Positions 1-9,117 of a stretch of DNA of 64,000 bases are shown here, one piece after another. The stretch's first letter is position 1. The number at the start of each line of letters is the position of its first letter. The notes beneath the pieces are model-generated. The model saw only the letters and a list, made by a program, of their open reading frames with translations. It had not been told where the DNA came from and did not search any database. The stretch lies in NCBI RefSeq assembly GCF_002846395.1, contig NZ_PJMU01000001.1:744001-808000 (forward strand), given 5' to 3'. The translations under genes and the position numbers were made by a program. The DNA is from Pontibacter ramchanderi. Lineage in GTDB: Bacteria; Bacteroidota; Bacteroidia; Cytophagales; Hymenobacteraceae.

Positions 1-53
1 AACCTGGTAAAAACAACAAAGGACCAGACTTAAAAACAGATCCCGCTTAAAGC

Positions 54-88
54 AAAAAAGCCACGCCTTTACCAGGCGTGGCTTTTTT
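54..88. terminator. Bidirectional intrinsic terminator
   Basis: Perfect 8-bp stem GCCACGCC (60-67) / GGCGTGGC (75-82) with a 7-nt loop. Six A's lie on the left and six T's on the right, so it can end transcripts from either side. It closes the minus-strand L,D-transpeptidase-like gene. Confidence 0.85.
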
Positions 89-105
89 GCTTTATTTTTG
101 ACTGC

Positions 106-921
106 CTATCCGTTCAGGGGCAAAGTCTCCTGAAGCGAGGCAAAACCTTCGACCGCTCTCTCTGTGTTCAGGTAGTCAGAAGTATAGTTCTTGTCTGCGC
201 TGTGGATGTATAGCACCGTGTTATTCTTGATCAGTTCAATCACATCGCCGGAAATGGCACGCGGCACGGCAGGGCAACCCAAGCTACGACCCAGGCGGCC
301 GTACTGCTTCACAAAATCCTCGCTCACATAGTCTGCCCCATGCAACACGATGGCGCGCTCCATGGCTTTGGAGTTGAACTGCTCGTCCATACCTGCCAGA
401 CGCAAGGAAAGGCCATGTTTGCCATAATAGGTTTTATCTGTCAGGTAAAAGCCCATGCTGCTCATGTTGGAATTGGGCTCATTCGAAAATTTCTCTGCTT
501 TTACATTACCAGTATTGCGACCGTGCGCCACCAGATTGTTGTAAACCACTTTGCCGGCATCGAGATCAATGATCCACATGCGCTTCAGGTTGCTAGGCTT
601 CGTAAAGTCTACTACTGTCAGAATCTGCTTGTCGGCTGCTGTTAAGGCATCCTGCTTGAAATTGTGGTAACCAGTATAAGCACGCTCAAATACGTTGTAT
701 GAGAGTCCGGCCTTTTTTAAGCCAGCTCTGTTGTACACCTCCAGCACATGTTCATCAAAAGCGATCTTCTTCTCTGCGAAAGAAAGGTTGGCAAGCGAAG
801 CAGGGTTTAGAACAGAAGCAGCAGTGCGTGCCATCGGATCTGATTCGTCGTGTCGCGCCCCACCAGGAGTGGCGACCAGCATGAAACTAAGGGCAAAAGA
901 GGTGACAATGGCTCTTATCAT
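106..921 (-). CDS. Secreted L,D-transpeptidase-like protein (YkuD_2 type)
   Basis: 271 aa. The N-terminus is hydrophobic and signal-like (about residues 3-19). The C-terminal half carries the L,D-transpeptidase catalytic signature: HGADY at 194-198 and SLGCPAV at 213-219, with Cys216 as the presumed nucleophile. In this family the Cys attacks a tetrapeptide stem and forms a peptidoglycan or peptidoglycan-protein cross-link in the periplasm. The spacing and length fit the 'murein L,D-transpeptidase catalytic domain' family common in Bacteroidota rather than classical YkuD. No PG-binding LysM domain is visible. It is monocistronic, ending in a strong bidirectional terminator. The family call is firm; the actual substrate is unknown. 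Confidence 0.85.
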   Translation of the reverse strand: MIRAIVTSFALSFMLVATPGGARHDESDPMARTAASVLNPASLANLSFAEKKIAFDEHVLEVYNRAGLKKAGLSYNVFERAYTGYHNFKQDALTAADKQILTVVDFTKPSNLKRMWIIDLDAGKVVYNNLVAHGRNTGNVKAEKFSNEPNSNMSSMGFYLTDKTYYGKHGLSLRLAGMDEQFNSKAMERAIVLHGADYVSEDFVKQYGRLGRSLGCPAVPRAISGDVIELIKNNTVLYIHSADKNYTSDYLNTERAVEGFASLQETLPLNG

Positions 922-1190
922 AGGGTTAGTATTCTTATCAGATTTTACGCAATTACTGTACTAACAGGGAAAAACACAACAATTGTTCCCCCAAACGATG
1001 TTAATGTCCTATTTTTAGGCCCTCATACCGCCTATCGGCCATACTTATTAGCTAAACGTTTGTATACCTGACACTTAGTATACATAGCCATCACAAAATT
1101 TTTCCAGAACCAGTAAACCGATTTATAAATTGCCTCTTTTGCTTGTATGCCTGAGCCGGAAGCTGCAATTTTGAGGTAAGAGAACAGCAC

Positions 1191-1580
1191 ATGAAATCGT
1201 ATACCTTCTATACCTTATTTCTAATCATGCTGATGGGTTGCGCAGACCCGGCCAGCATCCCCGGCTTCGACAGCGCTACGTGGCAACAAGACAAGAAAGG
1301 CTGCCAGGGCAAGCGCAGCAACATGGTGCGAAACTTTGATGAAATACGCCGCGATCTGTATGGTCTTCCGGAAGAGGATGTGAAGGATATACTGGGCAAA
1401 CCTGACGCGGAACAACTGATGCGTCGGGGCCAACGAGTCTTCATATATTATCTGGAGCCCGGCTCGCACTGCAACGAACGCAACAAACTGTCGGAAGCTA
1501 ACCGGGCCGAAGTGCGCTTCAACGCCCTGCACAAGGTAAGTGAGATCACTTACTTGCGTCCACTTCCTGTATCCAATTAA
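1191..1580 (+). CDS. Small lipoprotein, possibly SmpA/BamE-like
   Basis: 129 aa. The signal peptide ends in a lipobox (LMGC, Cys17), so the mature protein is predicted to be a lipoprotein. The segment around residues 50-110 (a 'LPEEDVKDILGKPD' helix, then strands with a 'VFIYYLEPG' pattern) resembles the SmpA/OmlA fold used by BamE-type outer-membrane assembly factors, in which a short helix is followed by a G-x-P turn. Similarity is by eye only. Two cysteines of the mature chain (in KKGCQGK and SHCNERN) could form a disulphide. It stands alone, with a hairpin just after the stop. Confidence 0.65.
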   Translation: MKSYTFYTLFLIMLMGCADPASIPGFDSATWQQDKKGCQGKRSNMVRNFDEIRRDLYGLPEEDVKDILGKPDAEQLMRRGQRVFIYYLEPGSHCNERNKLSEANRAEVRFNALHKVSEITYLRPLPVSN

Positions 1581-1583
1581 AGC

Positions 1584-1608
1584 AAAAAGCCCGCTATTCA
1601 GCGGGCTT
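1584..1608. terminator. Intrinsic terminator between convergent genes
   Basis: Stem AAGCCCGC (1587-1594) / GCGGGCTT (1601-1608), 6-nt loop. The A-run on the left gives a T-run for the minus strand, so it best serves the convergent gene at 1630-2028, but it directly follows the plus-strand lipoprotein stop as well. Confidence 0.75.
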
Positions 1609-1629
1609 CAAGTTTAGAGGGGTTATTTA

Positions 1630-2028
1630 CTATTCCTCTTCATTTCCTGTGAGCAGGTTAACATACTGGCGACCTTCCAACTCCAAAAAGTGCTTTAGCT
1701 GCTTCTCGTTCAGAATGCCCGCCATTACTTTGTCAAGCTCAGTCTGAATGTCGCGGTAAGCGCGTTGCAACTCAATTGGGTCGGTAAGTTTTGTCTGCGC
1801 TTCTGCCATGCGCTGGTATCGTTTGTCGTGTAACTGCTCTACCTGCAATAGTTGTTCCTCACTCAGATTCAATTCGCGTTTCATTTCCATAAGTGCCATT
1901 TGAGGACCGCTCAAGTCCATGGCGAGTACTTTTTTATCCAGCAGATCGTCCGTTTCCGTTAATCGCTGCGCTTCTGTGGTAGGTATGGTTAGTCCCAGTA
2001 TGATGAGTAGGGGTATAATTCTTTTCAT
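1630..2028 (-). CDS. Periplasmic Spy/CpxP-like helical protein
   Basis: 132 aa with an N-terminal signal peptide (about residues 1-20, ending near TTEA). The rest is predicted almost wholly helical and highly charged, with an 'LNLSEEQLLQVEQLHDKR' helix followed by 'LNEKQLKHFLEL'. This pair of L-x-x-x-Q helices is the hallmark of the Spy/CpxP family (LTxxQ motif), periplasmic chaperones or stress sensors. The match is by pattern only and no metal-binding His cluster is present. Standalone gene, convergent with the upstream lipoprotein. Confidence 0.55.
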   Translation of the reverse strand: MKRIIPLLIILGLTIPTTEAQRLTETDDLLDKKVLAMDLSGPQMALMEMKRELNLSEEQLLQVEQLHDKRYQRMAEAQTKLTDPIELQRAYRDIQTELDKVMAGILNEKQLKHFLELEGRQYVNLLTGNEEE

Positions 2029-2342
2029 GATATTCCGGTATTATGCCAACCGATGGCTATGCTAATGTTATTTAGTGTTATGAACGGAATTATATTACTT
2101 TGGTTCTGCTGTAAAACGCACATTATTTATATTTTTCCAATAACACCCAATGGACCAACGCCTCATATAATAGAAACATTGCTACATATATTTAAACAAT
2201 AAAAATAACTTGTATTCAAAAGTAACTATATCGTAACTATGCCCCTGCAGAGCAGTATACAAACTAAACGCTCAAAATAGTATTTTTAACAGTGGCTCCA
2301 GGTTTCGCGACAGCGGTTCCCTCCATACAAAGTGAAAAAATC
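2029..2342. other. A/T-rich intergenic region without a gene
   Basis: About 310 bp between divergent genes. I see no credible ORF, RNA or repeat. Promoters for the two flanking genes must lie here but I could not assign clear -33/-7 pairs. Confidence 0.5.
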
Positions 2343-2573
2343 ATGAAGACAAAATATTATAATCCCAGTTTGCTAGAGGTTAACTTTGCAAAAGCTTTTC
2401 AGGCCTTGGCACAGCAGCTGGAAGACAAGCTAGACTCAGGTAAGGTGATCAATATCACGCCTATACATGATGCTGACAACCCAATGGTAATTTACAAATT
2501 AAAAGATGAGGAAGGCGATTTACATGAAGTAGTTGTACAAATCATACAGCGGCCAGATAATCTGGTAAACTAA
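2343..2573 (+). CDS. Small conserved-looking protein, 76 aa
   Basis: I chose the ATG at 2343 (protein starting MKTKYYNPSLLE) over an in-frame upstream ATG at 2292, because the upstream extension is low quality and the internal Met begins a well-behaved soluble chain. The protein is acidic/amphipathic: an N-terminal helix (EVNFAKAFQALAQQLEDKL) then two or three strands (VINITP, MVIYKLKD, HEVVVQII). I do not recognise the family. There is no signal peptide or membrane segment. The long perfect hairpin downstream suggests a strongly terminated single-gene transcript. Confidence 0.6.
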   Translation: MKTKYYNPSLLEVNFAKAFQALAQQLEDKLDSGKVINITPIHDADNPMVIYKLKDEEGDLHEVVVQIIQRPDNLVN

Positions 2574-2583
2574 ACGGCAGTAA

Positions 2584-2637
2584 AATCTAAAAAGAGAGGC
2601 GGCCTGGTAATAACCAGGCCGCCTCTCTTTTTAGATT
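2584..2637. terminator. Terminator with a perfect 25-bp stem
   Basis: Positions 2584-2608 and 2613-2637 are exact reverse complements separated by only 4 nt (AATA). The G/C core GGCGGCCTGGT is flanked by A5 and T5 tracts inside the stem, so it works on both strands. It lies between convergent genes. The stem is much longer than termination needs. Confidence 0.9.
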
Positions 2638-2660
2638 CTTAAGTAGATTTTATATTTCGA

Positions 2661-3119
2661 TCAAGGGCTACCAGGCACTTTATGGTCGCGTCGCTTGAAC
2701 CATTGCATGGCAATAAACGAAACCATGAAGCCAGATATTACACCTTCCAGCATCAATACCATAAAAATAACTATACCGGGTGTAATAGCGATTCGGTCGC
2801 CAAAAAACTGCTCACCTGCCAGCACACTCAGCAAACGGTCGTCAAAGGTTTTGATGTATACCACCATGAACACCGCAAACAGAACGGTTGCCAGGGCCGA
2901 TGTGATGATGCCCGCACCAAGCCCCTCAAAATAGCCGATATTCCCTTGTCGCATCTTCTTGAAAGCCCGAATGGCCAGCGTAACGCCAGCAGCCATGATC
3001 AGCCCATTCAGAAAACGTAACTCGATGACCTGCTCCAGGCCAACGAGCTTCATAAGTAAAAAATAGGCGATAAGTGCTAGTGCCGTGAAGAGGCCGTATT
3101 TGAGGCCAATCTTTTCCAT
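2661..3119 (-). CDS. DUF4199 family membrane protein (copy 1)
   Basis: 152 aa with four predicted transmembrane segments (about 8-25, 35-51, 68-90 and 112-138). The 'FKKMRQGNIGYFEGLGAG' loop and the C-terminal 'FMVSFIAMQWFKRRDHK' are typical of DUF4199, a Bacteroidota integral membrane family of unknown function. It is the second gene of a two-gene operon with a paralogue 52 bp upstream; the two share the loop (GNIxYFxGL) and the C-terminal AMQWFKRxDHxxP motif, indicating an old tandem duplication. Confidence 0.8.
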   Translation of the reverse strand: MEKIGLKYGLFTALALIAYFLLMKLVGLEQVIELRFLNGLIMAAGVTLAIRAFKKMRQGNIGYFEGLGAGIITSALATVLFAVFMVVYIKTFDDRLLSVLAGEQFFGDRIAITPGIVIFMVLMLEGVISGFMVSFIAMQWFKRRDHKVPGSP

Positions 3120-3171
3120 AGTTGGTGCTTGGGTGTGGATTGTTGTTTTCAGTTAAGTTGGAGTGCGACTA

Positions 3172-3642
3172 TTAGATGCGCTCCGGAATCGCGTGGTCTG
3201 CCCGCTTAAACCATTGCATAGCCACAAAGGCAATCAGAAAGCCTGGAATTGTGCCGTAGATGATCGTTAAAACAAAGAGTGACAGCACGGACAGGCTAAC
3301 CGGGAACAGCGAGCTCGACTGCAGGTCGGCCAGGTATGCGGTGTCGAGGGTGGTGACATAGAAGACCAGGAAAAGCGCCAGAATGGTTGAAGAAACCACG
3401 CCGGTTGTTGCACCTATCGCCAGCCCCTGGAAGTAATTGATGTTCCCTCCTTTTGCTTTCTTAAATTGCGAGATAGCGACTGTTATACCAATAATCAGGA
3501 AGAGCGAACTCAGAAACGAGATTTCCACCCTATCCTGCAGATTGAGCAGTCGCATAATCAGGAAAAAAATGACGTGCGCTATACCTACGAAAATACCATA
3601 TTTCAACGATACCTTTTGATATGTGATTTTTGAAAGTGCCAT
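3172..3642 (-). CDS. DUF4199 family membrane protein (copy 2)
   Basis: 156 aa, four predicted transmembrane segments, the GGNINYFQGLAIG loop and a C-terminal AMQWFKRADHAIP motif. It is a paralogue of the downstream gene and probably the promoter-proximal member of the pair. DUF4199 proteins are inner-membrane proteins without an assigned role; none can be inferred here. Divergent from the ABC-F gene across a roughly 330-bp A/T-rich spacer. Confidence 0.8.
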   Translation of the reverse strand: MALSKITYQKVSLKYGIFVGIAHVIFFLIMRLLNLQDRVEISFLSSLFLIIGITVAISQFKKAKGGNINYFQGLAIGATTGVVSSTILALFLVFYVTTLDTAYLADLQSSSLFPVSLSVLSLFVLTIIYGTIPGFLIAFVAMQWFKRADHAIPERI

Positions 3643-3903
3643 ATGAATACTGTTTTAAAAGAAATCCTTAGTTTTTAAAAATGAACAGATTAGTTGCACG
3701 GTTGGTTATAAAAAAGAGCTTGTCTTTTACAAAGCTCCTCGGTGCAGGTGCAATCTGCCGTATATAATTAAATCAATATACTAGAGAAAGTGCCGTGGCG
3801 TTGTGATTTGGGCCATAAATTTTTCGGAATACCCTTCGAAGCGCTTCATTTAAAAGCAATTAACGCAAGCAATACAAAGCCTTAGCCTATTGGTTTACAG
3901 CAA

Positions 3904-3938
3904 TTTGAAAAAAAGACGGTTTTTATTTCGTAATTTTG
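3904..3938 (+). promoter_or_regulatory. Putative Bacteroidota-type promoter of the ABC-F gene
   Basis: TTTG at 3904-3907 and TAATTTTG at 3931-3938 match the known Bacteroidota -33 (TTTG/TTG) and -7 (TAnnTTTG) elements, spaced 23 bp, with the start codon 38 bp downstream. The rest of the 3643-3975 spacer shows nothing else recognisable. Confidence 0.45.
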
Positions 3939-3969
3939 CACCGCAATCGTTTCATATACTCATTTTTAG

Positions 3970-5601
<1,632 letters not shown>

Positions 5602-5637
5602 CGTTTATACCTGCGACAACCTGTAACCAACCAAGAC

Positions 5638-6324
5638 ATGCCGCTACGCTATCGCTACAAATTGCTGTTACTGACCCTGTGCTGCCTGTTGGGCGGCACA
5701 GGGGCCAAGGCCCAGACAGAGCCCGACACGGTACGCCGCAAACGCGAGCTGCCCACAGGACCCATTGTGGAGCCGCAGCAGCAACGGCAGCCCCGCGTTA
5801 CGCAGCCTCAACCCCAGCCAGAGGTAATTCGTCCGCAGGTGGTGCGCCCCGGTGAGGAAGCACCGCAAGCGCTGATCGACCGTATGTTTTGGGGTGGTAG
5901 TTTTGGATTACAATTCGGCACTTTCACTAATGTGTCCCTGTTGCCAGTGCTGGGCTATCGGGCGACCGAAACGTTTTGGCTAGGTATAGGCGGGGTCTAC
6001 CACTACAGAAGATTCAGAGGAGAAAGTGTGCACAACTACGGTGGGCGCGTTTTCGCCCAGCAACAGATTTTCGAAAACTTCCTGATCCATGGTGAGTTTG
6101 AGCAACTGAACGTGGAGCTCCCCTTGATGAACTACAATACAGGTGTGTACGAATTCAGCCGGCGCTTCATCGGCATACCCATGGCCGGATTAGGCTACAG
6201 GCAGCGTATAGGCGAGCGCGGCGCTGCCGACATCCTGTTGCTTTACAATTTCAATGATTCTTTTGCCTCCCCCTATTCCAATCCTGTGATCAGGGCAGGC
6301 TTTAGCTTTCCATTCAGAAGATAA
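5638..6324 (+). CDS. Secreted protein with Pro/Gln-rich linker, likely outer-membrane beta-barrel
   Basis: 228 aa. A signal peptide (hydrophobic 8-22, ending GAKA/Q) is followed by a disordered Pro/Gln/Arg-rich stretch (about 28-75) and then alternating aromatic/polar strands (FWGGSFGLQFGTF, FWLGIGGVYHYRRF, GYRQRIG). The chain ends in 'IRAGFSFPFRR', close to the C-terminal aromatic strand of outer-membrane barrels. I do not recognise a named family. It starts 36 bp after the ABC-F stop and may be co-transcribed. A 19-bp perfect hairpin follows. Confidence 0.6.
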   Translation: MPLRYRYKLLLLTLCCLLGGTGAKAQTEPDTVRRKRELPTGPIVEPQQQRQPRVTQPQPQPEVIRPQVVRPGEEAPQALIDRMFWGGSFGLQFGTFTNVSLLPVLGYRATETFWLGIGGVYHYRRFRGESVHNYGGRVFAQQQIFENFLIHGEFEQLNVELPLMNYNTGVYEFSRRFIGIPMAGLGYRQRIGERGAADILLLYNFNDSFASPYSNPVIRAGFSFPFRR

Positions 6325-6343
6325 AGCGGAGCTGAAGGCATAA

Positions 6344-6385
6344 AAACAGAAAAGGCTGCAAATTACTTTGCAGCCTTTTCTGTTT
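6344..6385. terminator. Bidirectional terminator with 19-bp perfect stem
   Basis: 6344-6362 and 6367-6385 are exact reverse complements with a 4-nt loop (TTAC). The G/C core GGCTGC is flanked by A- and T-rich ends. It separates convergent genes and is built like the longer one at 2584-2637. Confidence 0.88.
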
Positions 6386-6398
6386 CAGTGTCAGGTGA

Positions 6399-6548
6399 TT
6401 ATCCCCGTATGAGTCGTAACAGTACCACGATCACAGCGATCACCAATAAGATGTGAATCAATCCACCAACGGCATCAGGAAACCCAAGGAACCCGATCAG
6501 CCAAAAGATAACTAGCACAACGGCTATGATATACAATAAATTTCCCAT
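6399..6548 (-). CDS. lmo0937-family small membrane peptide (copy 1)
   Basis: 49 aa from the ATG at 6548; an upstream GTG in-frame extension is rejected because the MGNLLYIIAVVLVIF start is identical to that of the neighbouring copy. The peptide is two transmembrane helices around a GFLGFPDAVGGLIH turn, the pattern of the lmo0937/DUF5670 family of small stress-associated membrane peptides widespread in Bacteroidota. The role is unknown. It is the second of two tandem copies. Confidence 0.8.
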   Translation of the reverse strand: MGNLLYIIAVVLVIFWLIGFLGFPDAVGGLIHILLVIAVIVVLLRLIRG

Positions 6549-6615
6549 AGTTGTAAGTATTTTAATTTCGAAAATATAGTCTGATATCCTATCTAACGTA
6601 GTTCCGCTATATAGG

Positions 6616-6768
6616 TTAAGCACCTCTGATTAATCGCAGCAGCACCGCGATAACAGCCAGCACTAAAAGTACGTGGATGATTCCACCAACGGCATCAGGA
6701 AACCCAAGGAACCCGATCAGCCAAAAGATAACTAGCACAACGGCTATGATATACAGTAAATTTCCCAT
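6616..6768 (-). CDS. lmo0937-family small membrane peptide (copy 2)
   Basis: 50 aa, too short for most ORF filters. Translation gives MGNLLYIIAVVLVIFWLIGF, then a GFPDAVGGIIH turn and a second hydrophobic helix ending LLRLIRGA. It differs from copy 1 at only a few residues (L to I, I to V, I to L, I to A, plus a final Ala). The 5' 90 or so bases of the two genes are almost identical at the DNA level, including silent sites, while the 3' parts differ. That points to recent duplication or gene conversion limited to the 5' part. Confidence 0.8.
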   Translation of the reverse strand: MGNLLYIIAVVLVIFWLIGFLGFPDAVGGIIHVLLVLAVIAVLLRLIRGA

Positions 6769-7203
6769 AGTTATAAAGTTTTAATTTCTCCTATTCAATG
6801 CATTGAAAGCAAAACCGTCTGCTTTGTTTTCAAAACTGACTCAGTGGACAGCTTTGCATTTTTTTGTTTTAAGCTTTTTACGAGGCCTATAATTTAAAGG
6901 ATGTATATAATCGCATTTTTTTGTATACATATCCTAAATATTACAGAAAACAGGTATAGCATCAGGTATAGATTTCAAGCATATCCCTTTGATTTACAGT
7001 CATAACACAAGTTTATAGGCTAAACTAAATTGACTTACATAATTTTGAATAGAATATTAGCTATACCTGGTATCATCTGAGCAACCCAAGGCTGCTGTGG
7101 AACCCTTAAAATAAGAGTATTCCAAGAGAAATGTTTTTAAAACCTATGTTTGACTGTTTTCTGTTAGCTTTGTAATGGATTTTTAACCATACGCATTTAT
7201 CCT
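6769..7203. other. 435-bp A/T-rich gap with a -7-like element near its right end
   Basis: No ORF or RNA recognised. TAGCTTTG at 7165-7172 fits the Bacteroidota -7 consensus TAnnTTTG and lies 31 bp before the start of the hydroxyacyl-CoA dehydrogenase gene; I found no convincing -33 partner at the right distance. The remainder is unexplained A/T-rich sequence. Confidence 0.4.
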
Positions 7204-8109
7204 ATGAAAAAAATAGCAGTCATTGGTTCGGGCACCATGGGCAACGGTATAGCCCACGTTTTTGCACAGAACGGTTTCGCGGTCTCACTGGTTGATATAT
7301 CAGAGGAGGCACTCAATAAGGCGCTCGCCACTATCACGAAAAACCTGGATCGTATTATAGCCAAAGGCAACCTGACGGAAGAGCAAAAAAGCCAGACCCT
7401 GGGACGCATCACAACCTATACCAATATGCAGCAGGGTGTGCAGGAGGCTGATCTGATCGTAGAGGCGGCCACCGAAAACGTAGACCTGAAGCTGAAAATA
7501 TTCAAAGACCTGGACAGCTTTGCCAAGCCTGAGGCAATCCTGGCCAGCAATACCTCCTCTATCTCCATCACCAAGATTGCATCTGTCACCAACCGCCCGG
7601 ATAAGGTGATCGGCATGCACTTCATGAATCCGGTCCCAGTTATGAAACTGGTTGAGATCATCAGGGGCTACTCTACATCGGATGAGGTGACCAGCCAGGT
7701 AATGGATATGTCGCTGCAGCTGGGCAAGGTGCCGACAGAGTGTAACGACTACCCGGGTTTTGTGGCAAACCGCATCCTGATGCCGATGATCAACGAAGCG
7801 ATCTACTCTTTATATGAAGGTGTAGCGGGTGTGGAGGAGATCGACACGATCATGAAGCTGGGTATGGCGCATCCAATGGGGCCATTGCAACTGGCAGACT
7901 TTATCGGTCTTGACGTTTGCCTCTCGATCCTGAACGTGCTACACGATGGCTTCGGCAACCCGAAATACGCTCCCTGCCCACTATTGGTGAACATGGTCCA
8001 GGCTGGCCACAAAGGCGTGAAGTCAGGTCAGGGTTTCTACTCCTGGACGCACGGCTCAAAAGAACTCATCGTGGCAGACCGCTTTAAAAAGAAACAACAG
8101 TTTCAGTAA
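7204..8109 (+). CDS. hbd: 3-hydroxybutyryl-CoA dehydrogenase
   Basis: 301 aa, slightly longer than the usual 280-290. It oxidises (S)-3-hydroxyacyl-CoA, typically 3-hydroxybutyryl-CoA, with NAD(P)+, in the cytosol, in beta-oxidation or C4 metabolism. Rossmann motif GSGTMGNG (8-15) at the N-terminus; catalytic region with ASNTSS (114-119) and the GMHFMNPVPVMKLVEII block (about 137-153), in which the His (139) is catalytic in the family. C-terminal domain 2 has YPGFVANRILMP and 'GMAHPMGPLQLADFIGLD'. Single-domain form without a fused hydratase. Monocistronic; it ends in a terminator shared with dapD. Confidence 0.92.
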   Translation: MKKIAVIGSGTMGNGIAHVFAQNGFAVSLVDISEEALNKALATITKNLDRIIAKGNLTEEQKSQTLGRITTYTNMQQGVQEADLIVEAATENVDLKLKIFKDLDSFAKPEAILASNTSSISITKIASVTNRPDKVIGMHFMNPVPVMKLVEIIRGYSTSDEVTSQVMDMSLQLGKVPTECNDYPGFVANRILMPMINEAIYSLYEGVAGVEEIDTIMKLGMAHPMGPLQLADFIGLDVCLSILNVLHDGFGNPKYAPCPLLVNMVQAGHKGVKSGQGFYSWTHGSKELIVADRFKKKQQFQ

Positions 8110-8114
8110 ACAGA

Positions 8115-8253
8115 AAACAGTTAGCAGTAATCAATTATCAGTTAACGCCAAAATGACGAAGCGCCGGCTCTTAAGAACCGGCGCTTCGTTTTACTAATGT
8201 ACCTATTATCTATTATAGTTACTGTTTACTGCTAACTGTTTACTGCTAACTGT
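8115..8253. repeat. Self-complementary spacer A with embedded terminator
   Basis: AAACAGTTAGCAGTAA (8115-8130) starts 6 bp after the hbd stop; its exact reverse complement is at 8226-8241 and its last 14 bases recur at 8240-8253, directly abutting the dapD stop. Inside lies a normal bidirectional terminator, ACGAAGCGCCGG (8156-8167) / CCGGCGCTTCGT (8178-8189). First of six spacers in the window whose outer arms pair with each other and touch the gene ends. Confidence 0.8.
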
Positions 8254-9066
8254 CTAGACTGCTACTGCATTTTCGCGGAGCGCGTCGTTGAGAGATGTCT
8301 TCAGGTCGGTGCTTTCTTTACGCTGACCAATGATCAGAGCGCACGGAACCTGGAAGTCACCGGCAGGGAACTTTTTGGTGTATGAACCAGGAATTACCAC
8401 GGCGCGCGGCGGCACATAGCCTTTGTATTCTTTCGGTTCGCTGCCTGTCACGTCGATGATCTTGGAGCTGCCTGTAATGGTCACACCTGCACCAATAACC
8501 GCCTCTTTGCCAATGCGGCAGCCTTCCACCAGAATGCTTCTGGAACCGATAAAGGCACCGTCTTCGATGATCACCGGAGCAGCCTGCACTGGCTCCAGCA
8601 CTCCGCCTAGGCCAACGCCACCGCTCAGGTGCACGTGCTTGCCCACCTGTGCACAGCTTCCCACGGTTGCCCAAGTGTCCACCATCGTTCCTTCTTCCAC
8701 ATAAGCGCCAATGTTCACGTATGAGGGCATCATGATCACACCTTTGGAGAGGTAGGCACCGTAACGGGCCACGGCATGTGGCACCACACGCACCCCAAGC
8801 TCAGCGTAGTTTTTCTTCAGAGCGATTTTGTCATGAAACTCAAAGGGGCCCACTTCTATTGTCTTCATGGCCTGAATCGGGAAGTACATTAAGACTGCCT
8901 TCTTCACCCACTCATTTACCTTCCAGTCGTCGCCAACAGGCTCTGCCACGCGTAAACGGCCTTTGTCAAGCTCTTCAATCACGGCACGAACCGCTTCAAT
9001 GGTATTTTGTTCTTTCAGCAAGTCACGGTTTTCCCAAGCCTGCTCTATTATCTGCTGTAATGCCAT
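8254..9066 (-). CDS. dapD: 2,3,4,5-tetrahydropyridine-2,6-dicarboxylate N-succinyltransferase
   Basis: 270 aa, the usual length. It transfers succinyl from succinyl-CoA to tetrahydrodipicolinate in the succinylase branch of lysine/meso-diaminopimelate synthesis (cytosol). The N-terminal helical domain (1-95) is followed by hexapeptide repeats forming a left-handed beta helix (about 110-220; 'GVIMMPSYVNIGAYVEEGTMVDTWATVGSCAQVGKHVHLSGG' block) and the conserved ending with FPAGDFQVPCALIIGQR. Divergent from the glycosyltransferase with only 51 bp between starts. Confidence 0.95.
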   Translation of the reverse strand: MALQQIIEQAWENRDLLKEQNTIEAVRAVIEELDKGRLRVAEPVGDDWKVNEWVKKAVLMYFPIQAMKTIEVGPFEFHDKIALKKNYAELGVRVVPHAVARYGAYLSKGVIMMPSYVNIGAYVEEGTMVDTWATVGSCAQVGKHVHLSGGVGLGGVLEPVQAAPVIIEDGAFIGSRSILVEGCRIGKEAVIGAGVTITGSSKIIDVTGSEPKEYKGYVPPRAVVIPGSYTKKFPAGDFQVPCALIIGQRKESTDLKTSLNDALRENAVAV

Positions 9067-9117
9067 GCTATTTTTCGTTTTTAGAAAATCAATGCGTAAA
9101 AGTATTAAATTTAGGCG

